From: a bacterium
GTDB lineage: Bacteria > Zixibacteria > MSB-5A5 > GN15 > FEB-12
Length of the DNA: 6,699 bases
Direction of reading: 5' to 3'
Assembly (NCBI GenBank): GCA_030629485.1
Contig: DAOVOW010000106.1
Coordinates: forward strand, 1 to 6,699
Below, in pieces: positions 4,894-6,699 of this stretch. Position 1 is the stretch's first letter; every line of letters starts with the position of its first letter. The position numbers and the translations under genes were made by a program. The notes beneath the pieces are model-generated. The model saw only the letters and a list, made by a program, of their open reading frames with translations, did no database searches and was not told the origin of the DNA.

Positions 4894-6699
4894 GTGATAA
4901 GTGTAACGGACAAGCCGGACAAAGATACTATCGACACTCAAACGCTGTCGATCCTCCCGCTTAAGGGAACGGTCGTCTATCCCTACCTGGTGGTTCCGCT
5001 GATGATCCAGGATGCGGACCAGACGCGGATGCTCGACGAGACTCTAATGCGTGGCGCTCGCATCGGACTGTTTCTGCAGAAAGACCTGGAGCAGGAGAAC
5101 CCCGGGCCGGACGATCTGCACAGCGTCGGCACGGCGGGAAATATTCTCAAAATGCTGCGCTTCCCCGACGGCAGCGTACGGTTTTTGATCCAGGGTCTGT
5201 CGCGCATCAGGATCAAGAAATTTGTCTCGACCGAGCCGTATCTGATAGCCGAGGTCGAGGAACTGGCTGAGATTGTCGACGACACGGTCGGAACCGAAGC
5301 GCTGCAGCGCAATCTTCTTGAGCAGATCAAGTCGCTGACCGAGTTGGCGCCATACCTCACCGAGGAGTTCCATGTATCCGCCATCAATCAGGACACACCA
5401 TCGAAACTTACCGACTTCGTCGCCTCCAGCTTGAACATACCGCTGACTGAAAAGCAGCGCCTGCTGACTCAGTTGAATGTATTCAAACGGATGAAGCGAC
5501 TCTATCTGGCCTTGAACAAAGAGATCGAGGTGCTTGAACTATCGCGAAAGATTCAGGCACAGGCGGCCAACGAACTGGGCAAGTCGCAGCGTGATTATAT
5601 TCTGCGCGAACAGCTCAAGGCGATCAAGAAGGAACTCGGCGACTCCGATGACAAATCGGATATCGACGAATTCGCTGCCAAGATAGAAGCCGCCGAGATG
5701 CCTGAACATGCCGAGCAAGCGGCGCGCAAGGAACTGGATCGCCTGTCGCGCATGGCGCCGTCATCGGCTGAGTACACCGTCTCGCGCACCTATCTCGACT
5801 GGCTGGTCACTCTGCCCTGGAATATCACCACGGAGGATAAGCTCGACTTGAAAGAGGCCAAGAAGGTCCTCGATGAGGATCACCACGACCTGGAAAAAGT
5901 CAAGGATCGCATTCTGGAACATCTGGCCGTGCGCAAACTCAAGAGCGATGTCAAGGGACCTATCCTTTGTTTTGTCGGTCCGCCGGGAGTCGGTAAGACT
6001 TCTCTGGGCAAATCGATTGCGCGGGCGATGGGTCGCAAATTCGGACGCGTGTCGCTGGGCGGGATGCGTGACGAGGCGGAGATTCGCGGCCACAGACGCA
6101 CCTATATCGGCGCTATGCCGGGTCGCGTGCTCCAGATGATTAAACGGTGTGGCTCCAATAACCCGGTGATCATGCTCGACGAGGTCGACAAACTGGGCAG
6201 TGATTTCCGCGGTGACCCGTCATCGGCTTTGCTGGAAGTGCTGGATCCGGAACAGAACGATTCGTTTTCCGATCACTACCTCGAACTGGCGTTTGATTTG
6301 TCCGGGATTATGTTCATCACTACCGCCAACTGGCTGGACCCGATTCCGGCTGTGCTGCTCGATCGTATGGAGATCATTCGGTTGCCCGGGTACACCGACA
6401 TCGAGAAGCTGGCTATCGCTCGCATCCATCTCATACCGAAACAACTGGACAACCACGGTTTGAGTCCATCGAAACTGACTATCACCAAGAAGGCCATTCA
6501 GGTGCTTATTGACGGTTACACGCGCGAGGCCGGGTTGCGCAACCTGGAACGTGAGATCGCGTCAGTGGCGCGTAAGGTAGCGCGTCGGGTGGCGTCGGGC
6601 TACAAGAAGAAAATCACCGTCGATGCCAGGGATATCGCCAGGCTGCTGGGACCCCAGCGATTCGTGCGTGAAGCTCTGGCTCGCCAAGGGAAGATCGGC
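4894..6699 (+). CDS. lon: ATP-dependent protease Lon (La), 3' end cut by window edge
   Basis: Lon is a soluble homohexameric AAA+ protease that unfolds and degrades damaged and regulatory proteins. The window holds 602 codons from a GTG start, open to the last base. The N-terminal LON substrate-binding domain begins at TLSILPLKGTVVYP (about residues 18-31) and runs to about 210. A helical linker follows, with the family motif KSQRDYILREQLKAIKKELG (230-249). The ATPase module has Walker A GPPGVGKT (362-369), Walker B VIMLDE (D429, E430), a pore-region RGHRRTYIGAMPGR, sensor-1 N479 in TTANWLDP, arginine finger R491 in LLDRME and sensor-2 R549 in REAGLRNLER. Spacing parallels E. coli Lon with an offset of about six residues. 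The reading frame is intact throughout. The sequence stops at the ATPase-protease junction, so the Ser-Lys catalytic dyad and roughly 200 residues are not seen. It follows the YchF-like gene by 112 bases. Confidence 0.96.
   Translation, partial: MISVTDKPDKDTIDTQTLSILPLKGTVVYPYLVVPLMIQDADQTRMLDETLMRGARIGLFLQKDLEQENPGPDDLHSVGTAGNILKMLRFPDGSVRFLIQGLSRIRIKKFVSTEPYLIAEVEELAEIVDDTVGTEALQRNLLEQIKSLTELAPYLTEEFHVSAINQDTPSKLTDFVASSLNIPLTEKQRLLTQLNVFKRMKRLYLALNKEIEVLELSRKIQAQAANELGKSQRDYILREQLKAIKKELGDSDDKSDIDEFAAKIEAAEMPEHAEQAARKELDRLSRMAPSSAEYTVSRTYLDWLVTLPWNITTEDKLDLKEAKKVLDEDHHDLEKVKDRILEHLAVRKLKSDVKGPILCFVGPPGVGKTSLGKSIARAMGRKFGRVSLGGMRDEAEIRGHRRTYIGAMPGRVLQMIKRCGSNNPVIMLDEVDKLGSDFRGDPSSALLEVLDPEQNDSFSDHYLELAFDLSGIMFITTANWLDPIPAVLLDRMEIIRLPGYTDIEKLAIARIHLIPKQLDNHGLSPSKLTITKKAIQVLIDGYTREAGLRNLEREIASVARKVARRVASGYKKKITVDARDIARLLGPQRFVREALARQGKIG

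Noticed and set aside
4530..4937. 135-codon minus-strand open frame across the ychF-like/lon gap
   Set aside because: Most of it is antisense to the highly conserved DUF933 domain; its residues look random.
5044..6497. Several short open frames within lon on both strands
   Set aside because: The lon frame is continuous from the GTG at 4894 to the window end with all AAA+ motifs, so these are shadows.
1..6699. CRISPR array, tRNA or rRNA genes, insertion sequences
   Set aside because: No regularly spaced repeats, no cloverleaf or rRNA-like stretch and no transposase-like protein were seen on either strand.

Overview
The window suggests a bacterium of moderate GC content with no cultured relative I can name with confidence. 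The gene set is housekeeping plus cell-envelope sugar metabolism. The best taxonomic hint is a broken dockerin-type C-terminus (IDISDLVYLVDY, then GGPPPPCEE) between positions 3507 and 3647. This style of terminal repeat is familiar to me from Zixibacteria-like and other FCB-group genomes reconstructed from metagenomes. That placement is an inference, not a result.

Layout. Positions 1-150 are AT-rich (about 31% GC by hand count) and hold the signal peptide and active-site start of a methionine sulfoxide reductase A. The similarity stops abruptly near position 147, where GC jumps to about 56%. Positions 151-290 hold no convincing gene but contain hairpin-forming sequence. Three genes then run leftward as a likely operon, in transcription order: phosphomannomutase/phosphoglucomutase (2149-3492), a two-receiver response regulator with no output domain (1380-2144), and a GT4-type glycosyltransferase (291-1346). 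The spacings are 4 and 33 bases. The divergent intergenic region (3493-3728) carries the dead dockerin remnant, and a good sigma70-like promoter for the leftward operon lies inside it. Two genes run rightward: a divergent YchF/OLA1-like ATPase (3729-4781), and the ATP-dependent protease Lon. Lon starts at a GTG (4894) and is cut by the window edge before its protease domain.

How the genes work together. The mutase would make mannose-1-phosphate or glucose-1-phosphate, the precursor of the nucleotide sugars used by glycosyltransferases such as the one at the end of the operon. The receiver-only protein between them could link the pathway to a phosphorelay. The rightward pair concerns translation-associated nucleotide hydrolysis and protein quality control.

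I did not find a clearly new multi-gene system. The most notable points are the abrupt msrA junction, the dockerin relic that now carries a promoter, the receiver-only regulator inside a sugar operon, and the divergent YchF paralogue with a possibly leaderless start.
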